Positions 43,285 to 55,800 of a stretch of DNA of 64,000 nt are shown here, piece by piece (position 1 is the first letter of the stretch; the number at the start of each line of letters is the position of its first letter). The stretch spans positions 3,720,001 through 3,784,000 of the forward strand of contig JBAIAC010000026.1 in the NCBI GenBank assembly GCA_037349315.1, in the 5' to 3' direction. Origin of the DNA: Chelydra serpentina. Lineage: Eukaryota > Chordata > Testudines > Chelydridae. The notes beneath the pieces are model-generated. The model searched no databases. It was given only the letters and a program-made list of their open reading frames with translations, and had not been told where the DNA came from. Position numbers and translations under genes: made by a program.

Positions 43285-43513
43285 GAGCAGTGCAGGGCTA
43301 TTCCACTGGGCCCACACCCATTTTGCAGCCCTCCTGCCTCTAGGAGGTGTGGGGAGGGAGCCAGAGGTGCTGATCGGCAGGGCTGCCAGTGGGTGGGATG
43401 CGTTGGGAGCCAGGGGGGAGCTGATGGGAGGCTGCTTATGTGTTACTGTGGCCCTTTGGCAATGTACCTTGGTAAATTCTGGCTACTTCTTAGGCTCAGG
43501 TTGGCCACCCCTG
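43285..43513 (-). mobile_element. Second hAT (Charlie-like) end, minus strand
   Basis: Starts CAGGGGTGGCCAACCTGAGC on the minus strand, then 'agccagaatttaccaaggta' and 'cattgccaaagggccac'. It has the same tip as its neighbour but a different subterminal sequence, so the two are related subfamilies lying head to tail. Confidence 0.7.
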
Positions 43514-44786
43514 TTCTACGCAGTTAGGGCCACAGCTCCAGTCCTCTGACCCAAAGAGATGTGGAATCCATGCTACCGAGATCAGCCAGCAGGAGGCAGT
43601 GCGAGGAGCCATCACCTCATGCCGCTTCCCCATTCCTTAACATGTAGATCTCCGCTAGGAGTGTGCAGCAAGATCTGTCCCTACGAATTTCCCCTAACTG
43701 CAACCTTAGCTGGGAAAAGTGAGGGGGAGCTTATGCATTATAACCTAACCAACAGTGATGGGCAAGAGTACGAAACGGAGACAGAGGGAATTAGTCCAAA
43801 CAAAGAGGCCTCAAGGACCAGTTACGATCATGCTGGTAATCAAGAGAAATGTGGGACTGAAAATCAATGGCCCAAAACTGGTGTGTCAGAAATTAGGCAT
43901 AATTGGTGGCAAAATAAGGAGGGGATAGGCTATTCCACTCTCCTCTCCCTTTTGGGGTCCTCAAAAAAAAAGACTGTTTTGAGGGGGAAGCTGCCTACCA
44001 CGATGCTGGCTGGCTGCAAGATGACAGAAGGGGAAGGAGCACACTTCCAGGGCGGCCACCCCCAGTCTCCTGGGACCCTGGATCTTCTTCATCCTAATCC
44101 TAAGAGACATCCGACCAGACCAGGCCAGGCCAGAGAGAGGGAGCTAGAGGACAACTGGGATTTAGCCAGAGCCGGTGTGGAGGTTGCAAACACCACCTGA
44201 TATGTGAGACGTTATCACAGACACCTCCTCCCAGCATGTCCTTTTCCTTCCCCACCTTGTTTCTTCTCTTTGCTGTTGCCTTCAATCTAACAAGAGTTGG
44301 GCTTAGCCAGCCAAGACTGTAATTTTGCAACGTTGCTGTAAGCCTGTGACCAGAAAGCAGATAAAAGCAGTGCCCTAAACAGTCCAATGCCAGGACAGGT
44401 TTGCCAGGTCTGGGTATGGCTGATCAGCCCATGGGCTGGGCCTGTGTTTCTCCAGCAGCCAGGTTGTAAATGAGAGTCAATCCCAGAGACAGAAGTTGCA
44501 TTTTCTCTCCTTCGCTGTTCTTTCCTCTCCCCTTGCGCAAGTGTGTTTGTCTTGCAAGAAATGGGATCGGACTTTATCCAGCCCATCTCAACTCAACTTT
44601 TTCTTTTCCCCCCAAAAAGACAGTTATTACCATCTTTGAAATCACCCAAGACGGTCAAACAAGGGGTTTTTTTTCCTTCTAAGAACTCTCTCCAGCTAAA
44701 AGAAACAAAAGGGGGATGTTAAAATGGAAGCCTGACTTAATTCCTTACATTGCAAACGCTTTAATTGTTTCCCCTTTTTCAGTGTC
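43514..44786. other. No gene recognised; possible unidentified repeat
   Basis: A 213-residue plus-strand frame (43559-44200) has no domain, signal peptide or membrane segment. The stretch to about 44760 has the look of a retroelement leader (T-rich runs, 'agcagataaaagcagtgc'), but there is no second copy in this window to prove it. Confidence 0.35.
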
Positions 44787-44862
44787 TAATAGAACGACCA
44801 CACTGGGTCAGACCAAAGGTCCATTCAGCCCAGTATCCTGTCTTCCGGTGGCCAGTGCCAGG
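44787..44862 (-). mobile_element. CR1 3' UTR fragment, minus strand
   Basis: 'cacactgggtcagaccaaag' and 'cagtatcctgtcttccggtg' match the inverse of the CR1 3' UTR. Confidence 0.85.
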
Positions 44863-45198
44863 TTAAATTGATGTTTAATGGTGCGTTCGCCTTACTAAGC
44901 AGGCTGGTGTCTCTGGAGACCAAATCCCAAACCTTGTTTAAAGCTGTTTGACATTGGCCACTTGCCTCTCTGGGCCCTTTATTCCATCTCGATTAATACA
45001 AGTGAGCCCAGAGAGCAGGCCCAGGATTAGAGCGTTCATAAAAGGGAGGGACTGGTGGCTTGCATGGGGGTCTGGCTTCCAAGGGGAAAGTCTGAAAGGA
45101 AAGCAAATGTCTGCTCGAACCAGGGGCTGCTTCGGGAGAGCCAAACATCACACAACTTGCAGTGCATGATGGGAAGCAGAGCCGAGGGAGAGCGACTG
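44863..45198. other. No gene or repeat recognised
   Basis: Nothing identified between the CR1 fragment and the inverted-repeat element. Confidence 0.4.
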
Positions 45199-45471
45199 CA
45201 GTATTGCCAACCCCAAATGTTCAAAAATCACGGGAGTGGCTTTAAAAATCCAGAGATTATGTACAAATAATAGATTTGGGGTTCTTTCCATTTACCTTTT
45301 GCGCCGTTAGCTTCAAAATGTGACCCCTTTCTCCACAGCCACAAGGGCTAGAAACTTGCTTTTTCTTTCAGAATGACGGCGGAACTTATCACATCTCCAT
45401 CTTGACTCCAGGAGCTGTGGTTTTCCAGAAAACAATAATTACCCTGAGACTCATGTGAGTTGGCAACACTG
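45199..45471. mobile_element. Probable hAT-type element, 273 bp
   Basis: The left end CAGTATTGCCAACCCC and right end GAGTTGGCAACACTG are inverted repeats. Nearby flanks gcgactgc and gtgactgg agree at 6 of 8 bases if the ends are shifted by one. The interior is non-coding ('aaaatcacgggagtggcttt'). Confidence 0.65.
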
Positions 45472-46139
45472 TGACTGGCTGCTCTCTGGAGCGTTGGTGC
45501 TGGCCGAGTTAGGAAGGTAGCTGAGCAGCAGCTCCAAGGACCATACGGGCCAACTCCCTGCTGGCTTGACTTGGTCCGAGGAGTCGGAGGTCCTGGGTCC
45601 TTGGAATGCCCGCCCCCATGACAATGCAGTGCCCTGCCTCTAGACATGCAGACCTGTGGATCTCGGGGGCCATCTCGTCAGAGCCCCAGGTGGCAAAGGA
45701 CAGGTCCCTAGCCACTGAAGGACCAACGTCTGTCCTAGCTGGAGTCAGCAGCCAAGCTCCCCCCAATTTCAGGAAGGCAGGATCAATCCCCATGGATTGC
45801 TCAGGGGGCAAAGCGGATACTGCCTGCACGTCGTCAATAGGGAACAGCGGAGGGGTGGGGTCGGGGGAACTCCCAGTGCTACCCCGGCATCAGGCACTTC
45901 CACAGATGGCCCTGGGAGAGGAGCCCATTATGTTCCACACTCCAGAGAGACAAACTGCAGGGGGAAACACTGCAGTCAGGTGGGAGGTCTGGACAGGCTG
46001 GGCAGGCTAGACTGCCTGAGAGCAAGCGGGGGGGAGGGGGGGGATGGAGGGCGGGGAGGAGGAGAGTTCAGAGATACACTGGGCTATCTCCTGTTTGAAG
46101 CACTTTGCCGACATTGAATCTCCATGTCCAAGAAGCCCT
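45472..46139. other. No gene recognised
   Basis: Openings of 106-134 residues overlap on both strands without domains. Confidence 0.4.
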
Positions 46140-46255
46140 CCAGGGCTTCCCGTTTGACAGATGAGGAAATGGAGGTGCATGCAGGTGAAGCAACTCACCA
46201 GGGTTAGCAGCACAGCAGGGAGTAAAACTCTAGCTTCCAGCCCCCAGGCGCCATC
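46140..46255 (-). repeat. MIR-like SINE, minus strand
   Basis: 'gacagatgaggaaatggagg', 'gaagcaactcaccagggtta' and 'gcagggagtaaaactc' are the inverse of a MIR core. Confidence 0.65.
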
Positions 46256-46384
46256 CTGCACCCCATGCCAGGATGCCAAATGCCCCCCAGATGCACACTC
46301 CTAATGATGCATCTGGTAGTCTCATTTGCACCAGCTGGGGATCTCACCTCAAGGGGGGGCATGATCCAGATGTTAGGGAACTAG

Positions 46385-47700
46385 CTTGGGACCTGGGGGG
46401 CTATGGCTCTCAACTCCTTGCTCTGCCACTGTGACATTCCCCTCTGGTGTTATCTGGACTGGTGATCTGCTAGCCCACTCCAATCCTTGACTCTAGGAGC
46501 CAGCCTTACCCTGCTCTGCTGTGAGAACCCCCACTCCTGGGCTGTTCACACACAGCCTCTGGCATGTAAGCTGCTCCCAGCTACTTGGAACCGAATGACA
46601 CTAGTCAATATCGCCGGTCCCAGAAACAACCCTAGGAACCAGTTATGCCCACTGGATGTTGCAAGCTTACAGGAGTTTGTTAATTTAACAAAGAAATTTA
46701 TATGTACCAGGTTTGTTATCCCAAGGGGAGTTTCTGACATGCTTCAAACCAAAGGTGCTGCTTCAGGTAGAACAAACAAACAGATGTATTAACTATAAAG
46801 ATAGATTTTAAGTGATTATAAGTCAAAAGATAACAAGTAAGAGTGGTTACGAAAAGAAAAAAGAAAAGCACACAGTCTAAACTCTCAACCCTATTAGGCT
46901 GGGTAACATCTAGATGAAACAGTTTTTCTCACCCCACAGGATACTGCAGTCCTTAATATACAGGTTTGTTCCTTAAACCTAGGCCAATCTTCTGTGTTGG
47001 AGTCTTGTCTTCTTCCCAGGGTCTTGGTTGCTTGCAGCATAGTTGGGGGCAGGAGAAGGGTCCAGTATGTGTCTACTCTGTCTGTTTTATACCCTCAGTC
47101 CATGTGCTCGTAGAACACAAGTCCAGGCATGTCTGGGGGGCATTGATGAGTCTCTCCAAGCAAGGTTGAGCAATTCCCCTGGTATGGCCTCATACAGGTG
47201 AGTCATTGCATTGTAGTTCCCGGGCTAGACAATGGCTGTTGATGGTTCTTTGACACCCCACCCGGGCATTGGTTACTTTCCTTGCTGTTGCCTCTGGGGG
47301 GCTTATATCTGGCCGATTCCCCAATTTACAGCATGTTTTAGTGACCACCATACTACACAATTCTCATAACTTCACATGCATTAATGATACACATATATGG
47401 ATAGAGAAATGACTTTCAGCAGACCATACCCTTTCCCCTGACACACATAAAGCCTTGTAAGGTAAGACCACGATGACATGAAAATGAGGACTACAGGGTT
47501 ACAGGACGCTCCCCCAAGGGATAGAATGTCACAGTCACACATTTCCTGTGGGACCTTGGGCAAGTCTTAGTCTCTCTGTGCCTCAGATCCCCAGCCTAGA
47601 GATGAGGAACTGAGGTACAAAGGAGCCAATAGCACATCCCTCCCGCACAGGGGCGTTTGGGAGGCTAAAGCCATTAACCATTGAGAGGCACTTGGGTACC
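46385..47700 (+). repeat. MIR SINE split by an LTR-like insertion
   Basis: The left part ends 'caactccttgctctgccac' (46429) and the right part resumes 'gtcacacatttcctgtggga', 'ccttgggcaagtcttagtct', 'ctctgtgcctcagatcccca' (47534 onward), which is one continuous MIR once the insert at 46430-47533 is removed. Confidence 0.8.
46430..47533 (-). mobile_element. LTR-like unit inserted in a MIR
   Basis: The termini TGTGACATTC and GAATGTCACA are perfect 10-bp inverted repeats with TG...CA ends. Flanks gccac and gtcac agree at 4 of 5 bases, and the host MIR is continuous across the site, which fixes both ends. On the minus strand a TATAAAAC box lies at 47091 down to 47084. No coding domain is present in the 1104 bp. 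A solo LTR is the best reading; a large palindromic-ended DNA element is possible. Confidence 0.65.
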
Positions 47701-47720
47701 ATCATCATGGCAACCATGAG

Positions 47721-48579
47721 AACCCAAGATAGATGCAGCATTTAGTTAAATGGCCCCCTTTTTTATAACCGTGCTCTAAAACAGCATTAATAAGACTCAG
47801 AGCAGGTCACGTGAAAGAATCTCACTGTAATGGCTAGTAACATGCTAATTTCAGTTCCCAATGACTCTTCATAAGACTATTAAATACAGCACCTTCACAC
47901 GAGGATTGGAAGTCATCCCTTTGAATGGGGGGGATAGACTATGGCGCAAAATAATCACACTGTGTTGAGTTACTCAAATTTCTGTGTGGCAATTCAGCCA
48001 AGCAATTCCACACCCCTTCCCCAACATCACATCTATAACAGACTCCTCCTAAACTGACAGGACCTTAGGTTGTTTCCAAGCGCCAGGTATCTAGCTCCAT
48101 CATCTGGAGTAGGAAGAGCTAATGAACCAACTGATTGTGCTCCGGTTTTCACAACAGTTCATGTCATTACTTAACAGTGAGCCCTTATGTTTGCCAGGCT
48201 ATAATTTGCTTTGCTATTGTTCTCACTAGAATGTGTTCAAATACAGCATGTGGATGAAATAAGTATTCACATGTACTTCATTGTAATCAGACTGCCTTCT
48301 CTTAAAGATCTAGCACTGTCTAACGCTTACCTAAGATACTAAAAAGGGGACAGGGTATTTGAGAAGTAGAGGGTGTTCATATAACTGCAGGTTGGGTTGT
48401 TATCCACAAGGATTCATAGTGAAGACGGAACAAAATGCTCCAGAAAGGCCGAGTTAAGAGGGACTTGTGTGTTTAACTAGTGAGATTTGATTTTAAATAC
48501 TGAATTTAAGTCAAGTTTTTAAAACCTCTATTACAGTGATTCTCAGATGTTCAGGCTGCAATGCTACATCACTCGAAAT
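47721..48579. other. AT-rich stretch without a recognised gene
   Basis: No long frame and no repeat signature that I recognise. The composition is clearly more AT-rich than the flanks. Confidence 0.45.
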
Positions 48580-48693
48580 TGCCCTCTTCTGTTCATTCCC
48601 TCTGAAGCACCTGGCACTGGTTACTGTCAGAAGACAGGTTACTGGGCTAGATGGACCATTAATCTGACCCAGTATGGCCGTTCTTATGTTCTT
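48580..48693 (+). mobile_element. CR1 3' UTR fragment
   Basis: 'ttcattccctctgaagcacc', 'ggttactgggctagatggac' and 'tctgacccagtatggccgtt' are the CR1 3' end. Confidence 0.92.
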
Positions 48694-48966
48694 CTATATC
48701 CTCTACCTTCCAACCCCACCGCAAATGGCTGAGCCCAATCACACAACTACAGTGGTGATGTAGCAGACTGGCAAAGCATGGATTGCATAGGGCACTCCAG
48801 AGGCCCCTATGAGCTGGTTCACTAAAGGTCAGCAGCCTACTACTGCCACCAGCTAGCCTAGCTACTCTTGTAGCTCAAGCAGGAGCTGCTCATACTGTGC
48901 TGCTGAAGGTCCTGGGTTTTAAACTTACGCCACCCGGGGTGGCCCATTGTTCTTGGTTAGAAGAAA
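48694..48966. other. No gene or repeat recognised
   Basis: Short interval between a CR1 tail and the SINE dimer. Confidence 0.4.
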
Positions 48967-48978
48967 CTTACATTGGAG

Positions 48979-49192
48979 AGCAGAAGCGACAAAGGGTCCT
49001 GTGGCACCTTATAGACTAACAGAGGTATTGAAGCATAAGCTTTCGTGGGTCAATACCCACTTCTTCGGATGCAAGAAGAAGAAGTGGGGATTCACCCACG
49101 AAAGCTTATGCTTCAATACGTCTGTTAGTCTATAAGGTGCCACAGGACCCTTTGTCGCTTCTGCAGATCCAGACTAACACGGCCACCCCTCT
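48979..49192. mobile_element. Inverted turtle SINE dimer in one target site
   Basis: A minus-strand SINE, with tRNA head at 49166-49192, is joined tail to tail to a headless plus-strand copy. The arms 48980-49066 and 49078-49164 pair over 87 bp with few mismatches around an 11-base spacer. A single perfect 12-bp direct repeat, cttacattggag, flanks the whole unit (48967-48978 and 49193-49204), so both halves entered the site together. Confidence 0.93.
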
Positions 49193-49204
49193 CTTACATT
49201 GGAG

Positions 49205-52200
49205 TGTACCAATGAGACAAGGTGAAGATGGCCTTGTCTGCTTGGCTTCATTTGCTCACTCCCAATTGTGGGTTGCCCCTTCCAACCTCCATCCCTCTGA
49301 TTCCCTGCAGGTCACATGGCAGCACAGGCTTTCCCTCACATGTCTGCATGCGACAGAAGTTCCAGCCAAGCAGCGGGAGGTTTAGGGCTCAGTTGCTGAA
49401 GCCTCCAAGAGCCCAACAGAATAGCCTGGGCTGGATGACAGCCAACAGCAATAGAGGCCAAACCCTGCTCACCTGAGCACTCCACTATAGTGAATTACTA
49501 ATGGCATTGCAGTATCCCTGGGGCACTGAGCACTGCACAGTGACAGCCCAGAGAACCTATGGCCTAACTAGACAAGTCAAGGCATGAGAAAGGAACCTGA
49601 GGCACAGAAAGACAGGTCATTGGCCAAGCTGGGAACAGAACCCAGATCTCCTGACTCCCAGTCCAGTGCCTTTATCCACTCAAACACAGTGCCTCTCTGG
49701 GGATGAGGGGCAAGTAGGATCTGGTCCTTAATGTGGCAAGAAGAGGCATTATGGGCACTCTGAAAGTAGCAAGCCAGAGTGAACAAGCCATGCGTCTCTG
49801 GAGAGCTCCACAGGCTGCTGCCCCAGGCCTAGACCCGTTTGCTTCCATGAGCTCTGCCCGTGTCACGGTCTCTTCACCCGGCTGCGGAGCAGGGTGGATC
49901 AGCGCTCAAGCAAGGAGCGAGCTGGGAAGGAGCCGCAGTCTGCAGGCACGTGAGTAATACACTCCCTGCCTTCACGAGATAAGGGGGAAAAAGGCCTCGG
50001 CATCTGGCAAGCTTCCTGGAGCAGCTGAAATGCCGATCCTTCCCCCGGGAGGCTGCCAGGGCCAAGACCATTTTAATTTAGTCCAGGGGCATTTTGTTGC
50101 AGGGGAGGGGAAGGAAATGGAAGAGAGCCCTAGACTTCCCCCCTCCCCATAATGCTGCCCCTAGCTCCAGAGTGTAGCCTAGTAGACAGAGATCTCTCTA
50201 TGGAAGGGCCCAGCTGACTTGGACCTCCTGGAGGGCAGATTGAACATGGGGCTCTGGGCATGGCAGCCGCTTCTCTCCTCCTCAGTAGCGGGACGTTGTC
50301 CTCCCGGCACAGCCGTGATGCCATGATGGCTGCTGCTTGGGGGGGCCAGTGGTTCTGAAATTACAAACGAGCGTCTCCATGGGAATGCAAAGAGCAGGGA
50401 AATGGGTTAACAACGGTTCCCTCCTCTTCCTCGCCACCGCTGCTGCAGTGGAGGTTTGAGACGCCTCAGACACCACAAGCCCTAGGAGGCCTTGCAGGCC
50501 AGAGAGGCACAACTGGGCTCTGCAGCAGGCCACAAGTTGTGTCTGAGGAGGACCATTGCTCTATCCACTCCAGTCCAGTCCAAGGGCCTCATTCTGCACC
50601 GACACCGGTTCATGCTTTCCTAGCAGAGGTGCTGGAACTAGGGGCGCTGCCACACCCCCTGGCTTGACGCGGTTTCCATTACATAGGGTTTAAAGTTTGG
50701 TTCAATGGCTCTCAGCCCCCTCACTATAAAAACGGCTCCAATGCCTCTGTTTCGTAGCGCAATGGGGGCGGGGTGGCCCGTAGACCACTGGCAGCTCAGG
50801 AGGGGCAACCAATGTCAGCAACAGGCCCCAGCACACACAGTGCAGCCAAGCTACAGCAATCGAGATGGAACATTGCGTGCTGGTACCTGCAGCCTCCCCC
50901 GGCACTTCTCCAACTTGTCTGGTACGTTCTGTGCAGCTGTCAGGCTCCTGCTAAGCTGCTCATACCCTCACTGGCTAGGCAAGCCTGGGCACCCTCCTGC
51001 GGAGCCAGATCGGGCATTGGTGCAGGTTTCTAGACATGAGAGGGATACCTGGAGAGGCACCTTTGCTCAGGCACCCAACTGAAGATGGCAGAAGAGCTGC
51101 TGGTCCTAAACCAGACTTCTCAAAGCCAGGATCACAGGTTAATAAGCCCGATGTGAGAGCCTGGCGGAAGGAGGCACACGAAAGTGTCGCACCTTATGTC
51201 ACCAGTGTGCCAAGCGGAGGTGCCCAGCCCTTGGGGCCCAAGGAATCAGTTGCAGCAGAAATGGTAGGCACTTGAGCACTACTAGCCCTTTTCTGACTAT
51301 GCCCCTCTTGGCACTTAGAGCATTTTAACTGGCCGCCGGTGAGCAAGCATTTTAGAAGAGCTGCTAAAGCAAGGGGAGAAATAAAGATCTCCCTCCAGGA
51401 GCTGGACGCTTTCCACAAAAAGCGAGAGGCCAAGGATCTATGATAAAAATTAAGCCACGATCCCAGGCTTCACACAGGGCCAGTCACCCTCAAAATAGCC
51501 TGGCTGTTGTGCAACTTGACTGGAAGTGTGAAAGTTCAACGTGCCACTCCCACAACAGTAGCACACTGGATCTCCAGCTTCCTGAGGCCCAGACAGCTAC
51601 AGTCTGGGAAGGGAATCGAGAAACAGGATTCAAATGCCCCCAACTTCCATAAAAACAGAAAGCCACATGGCCAGTCCGGAGGTGACAGGGGCTAGAGAAA
51701 TACCCTAGCAAGCTCTGTGGCCATGGGGCACCTACCAAGTGAGATGCAGCACGAGGGGGGCACAAACTGGTACTGCGGTGTTCTTCAGCTAGCACACATG
51801 GACTTTGGTAGGGCCCCAATCCTGGACAACGCCCCCTGCAGCAAACGGGACAGGAGGATGCTCAGCAAACACAGGATAGGGGCCCTGCCACATGCACCAC
51901 AGACTAAATGCATGCAAGCTTAGCAGCTCTCTAGTCTACTCCATTATATCGTCCAACACGCGCTCTCCCCTCACCCTGACCAGGGCCCGATTACAGAGGT
52001 GTGTGAATAGCTTCCCCAGTCACAATCCTCCTCCGCATGCCTGCTTCATTCAGCCTCTCTCTCCCCTGCATGGCAAGAGGGACTGAATCAGCCAGGCAGC
52101 AATGGCATTAGCTAGGTTTGCCATCTGCACCAACGGGGAAGGGAATCAGCACAAGGCAGGGACACCAAGCAGGGAACAGTGACTGACACGCAGCTACACT

Positions 52201-52650
52201 GGCTCTGTTCTGCTCTCACATCCCAGCCACGCGTGGCACTAGGATTTCCCCCATCACACAGGCTATTCCCGCACACATACAGGCTCCCAGGAGCTCTGAA
52301 CCAGCAAGCTAAAGCTTTGGCAGGGGGAGGGGAAGACATCAGGCCGAAGGGGAAAGCAAATCAAAGCTCCATGCAGGGAACTTCCAGCTTGCCTGACAGC
52401 CACACTCCAGGCTGGAGGGGTTCAAGGGCAGTGTATTCCACCGACTAATCAGGAACACACGCCATCTGTAGAGATCTCTCTGCAGCCTGCCGGGGCTGAT
52501 GCTGGAAGCTCTGGATTCACCCAGAAGCAGTGGGAAAGGACCAGCTATCCCAAGTCTTTAATTTTACGTTTTATTTTGGAGCCATGGGAGTGACTCTCTG
52601 AAGGGAGGGTGGGAATGGATGAATCCTGACCTGAGGAAACAGGGCTCCGG
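49205..52650. other. No gene recognised
   Basis: No frame with a recognisable domain. One MIR remnant is listed separately. Confidence 0.4.
49580..49705 (-). repeat. MIR-like SINE, minus strand
   Basis: 'cctgaggcacagaaagacag', 'ggccaagctgggaacagaac' and 'ccagatctcctgactcccag' followed by 'tccagtgcctttatccac' is the inverse of a MIR-type core and head. Confidence 0.75.
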
Positions 52651-52829
52651 AGAATCATAGAATCTCAGGGTTGGAAGGGACCTTAGGAGGTCATCTAGTC
52701 CAACCCCCTGCTCAAAGCAGGACCAATCCCCAATTTTTGCCCCAGATCCCTAAATGGCCCCCTCAAGGATTGAACTCACAACCCTGGGTTTAGCAGGCCA
52801 ATGCTCAAACCACTGAGCTATCCCTCCCC
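52651..52829 (-). mobile_element. Full-length tRNA-derived SINE with CR1-like tail
   Basis: On the minus strand: GGGGAGGGATAGCTCAGTGG (box A), 'gagcattggcctgctaaacc', GGTTGTGAGTTCAATCC (box B), a unique middle, then the CR1-like tail ending 'tctatgattct'. This is the cleanest copy in the window. The tail shared with CR1 implies mobilisation by the CR1 machinery. Confidence 0.95.
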
Positions 52830-55800
52830 GCTTGTTGAGCTGAGCACATGGGATACTGATCAATGTTAGATACATTTCCTCATTGATTTTATCTGCGCTC
52901 TCGCTGAAGCACACACAGGAAGGGATGCTCCTACTGGCTTTGCTGCCCATGGCTAGGTTTACAACAGGGGCAGAAACACTCCTCCTTCCACAGGTGAACG
53001 GTCAAAGCATGGATTGTCTTAGGAGAAGGTACTCGTAAGCTAGGGAGCAAGTCAGGGGACTCATGAGAACTACTTCCCATCTTCTTCACCACTGTGCATT
53101 CTCTCTGTAGGCAGATGTTCTCTGGGAAGCATGTTCTCCCAGTGCAGTAGTTAGGTGTCAGGTGGTGATTTACCTGCGCAATGTGTGCCTCTGCTCTGAA
53201 CGGCAGTGCAGGAAAGGAACAGTTATTTGCATTTCTTTAATTAACTGACGTATAGCAGCCCCCGAAGGCAACCAATCCAGGTGCGCTTGTGCTCAGTATG
53301 GTACAAGCCAATAAGTAGCAAAGAGCAGCTGGAGCGCTTACATTTCTTTTTGAAACGAGCCCCTACCATCAAATCTCTTTAAAAGCCACTACGCTGGGGC
53401 ACTGGACCATTTCCAAAAAATGCACGTCACATTATTCTACAATAATGCCCCCAAATACACTACAGCACCACGACAGCATTTGGTGTCGTGACAGCAAAAT
53501 GGGACAGTCCATAGGACAACAGCATGCAGGGTGCAACCCCTCCCCTCCCCCACCTCTGGGAATATGCAGGGCTAGCAGGCAGGGAGAGGGCCCGTCTGAC
53601 CGCTGGTCTCAGATTTCATTTAAAACACGACAAGGCCAGATTTTGACGCGCTCAGCAACTCAGCGGCAAACATGCCGAGCTCACAAGGAAATATGCTTTT
53701 TCCTAACGGCTGGCACTGCGAGCTCAGAGCATCTGAAACACACGCAACCCACCCCGCACAACTACCCTCTGCCCTGTCATCCCCAGCAACACAAGCTCTG
53801 CAGAGAGAAGGGGCCGTTCTGTCTGCGGTCAATGCACTGGACAGAAGAGCTAGACTCCCCTGCAGGGCTCGGGAGTCAATATGGTTGGCGTAAGAACTCT
53901 TCGGTCATTAAAGCAAGCAGCTCTGGTGGTTACCACTAGACAAGCAGCCCCAAGGGGCAGGTTACCCAAATACACACATCAGCTGAAGAACTGGGCTCAG
54001 CAGACAAAGGATTCTGCTAAATAGCTGGAGGACAGCCTGGGCTACCACCTAGTCCCAACTGCAGCTGACGGGCTGTGTGATCTCCCAGGTGCCTCAGCTC
54101 CCCTTGCTGTGGAATAGGGTGGGATGTTTCTCAATTCTTGAGAGCTGGGGGGGAGGGGGGAGATCAGGTACCCTGGAAGGCTACAGAAAAGCACCCCGCG
54201 GCTGCTATAGCTACAGAAAAGCACCACCTCAGGGGAAGTTTCTTCCATGCACACGACTCCTGTAGGCCCAAAAGGGAGGTCAGTGCACACAGAGACCCTG
54301 CAGAATGGGGCCCAAGGTCAATGCTAAGCAGCAACCTCCATTCCTGCTCATCAGGACAGGAACTGGCAGGAAGTAGCGGACACCACACCAGGAACGCCCC
54401 ACGCAGGCTTCTCTTCGGGTTTGCATTCTAATTAACAATTGCTGACAGAGACCAACCGACTCCATCACCTTCGCTTGGCAGGAGCCTTTAATAAACCTGG
54501 GAAGCTGCCAATTTCAGGCCTATTAAACTGACAGCATTTGAGTGCTGAGCTACAGGTTATTGCCGGTGACAGAACCCCCATCCTGTTATCTAGGACTCCA
54601 GCAACTCTATCCCATTGTTAAGGCTCTTCCCTTTGGTCTTTGGGTATCTAGATACATATTTTTTTGAACTGTCAGCACCAAGTAAATGGGACCATGATGA
54701 AAACCCTTTGGACAGGCATCTGCAGCCCAACAGGAATCTCAAAGGCTGCCCTGAGACACCAAAAATAAAAAATGGCAGCAAACCCAAGTAGCTGCAGAGG
54801 CTAGCCTGTCTCAGATTACAAGGTTAACAGTTTCCTTTCTTCCCTCCTCCCACCCCAGGGTCTGCTGCAGACAGAACATCTGGCTCTGATCAAATCTGCT
54901 CACTCCTGCACTCCGCATAACTTTCAAGCTGGGCTTCCCATCCATGCCTCAACCTGTCACAGCCAAGCTCTGTCAGATGGCAGCGATACAAATGGGAAGT
55001 AAAAACTTGCACACTGCAGTAGCGCACTCTCCCCTGCTTGGCATATGTTTTCTAGAGCAGAGGAGAGTTAAAGGCTCTGATCAGCCCAGCGGGGATAAGG
55101 TCCCAATTTGCAGAGGCATCCACCACTCACATATCCCACCAGCTTGGCTATGATGCAGAAGAGAGCACAGTCCCCGAGAGCACACCCAGGCCTTTCTTTA
55201 CAGCAGTGCATTGCAGGCAGCATGGTGGACAGCGGGCATTGCTAATGAAAGTCAGTTACCTCTGAACGGACTCATCCCACCACCAGCTGGCAGAGAGGAG
55301 GGAGAAATCAATGCTGAGCTACCCACTGCTGGGCTTAAGGGCCGTTGTTTCAGCAAACACATGGTGGGATGTAAGAGTGGTTTCGTTTAAGGAGAGGCAG
55401 GAGTCCCCCAGACCATACTGAGCGCAAGGAAAATGCAACAGTGGAGCAAGAGGACAGGAAGGAGCAGGCCATGCACTGGCCGATGTGGTGCTCACTTAAC
55501 CCTAGCAGGAGGGAGGAAGAGTTGACATCATAGGTGTCATGAAGCACTCTCAAGAGGGGATGGCTTGTTCGGAGCCTCAGGTTGGACATACCTAGAAAAC
55601 TCAAACCCCACAGGTTCACATGCTGACATGGCCAATTCAGCCATTCATCTTTCTGGAGAAAGAAACTGAACTGTATTGGCTTTACAGCATCGAGACTTTT
55701 TTGGAACCTGCCTGATAGAAGTCCTGTCTCCTGTGTATGGACATTAAAAGACCAGTTACCATCAGAAGACCCTGTGAAGAAGGGATACCACTTGCTGGGT

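Noticed and set aside
43559..44200. 213-residue plus-strand frame
   Set aside because: No recognisable domain or signal. The region may be an unidentified repeat.
48979..49192. CRISPR-like or bacterial inverted repeat
   Set aside because: The repeats are turtle SINE sequence. The window is eukaryotic and holds no CRISPR array.
52780..52829. Possible tRNA gene (box A and box B present)
   Set aside because: The same sequence occurs four times with a CR1-like tail, so it is a SINE head and not a functional tRNA gene.
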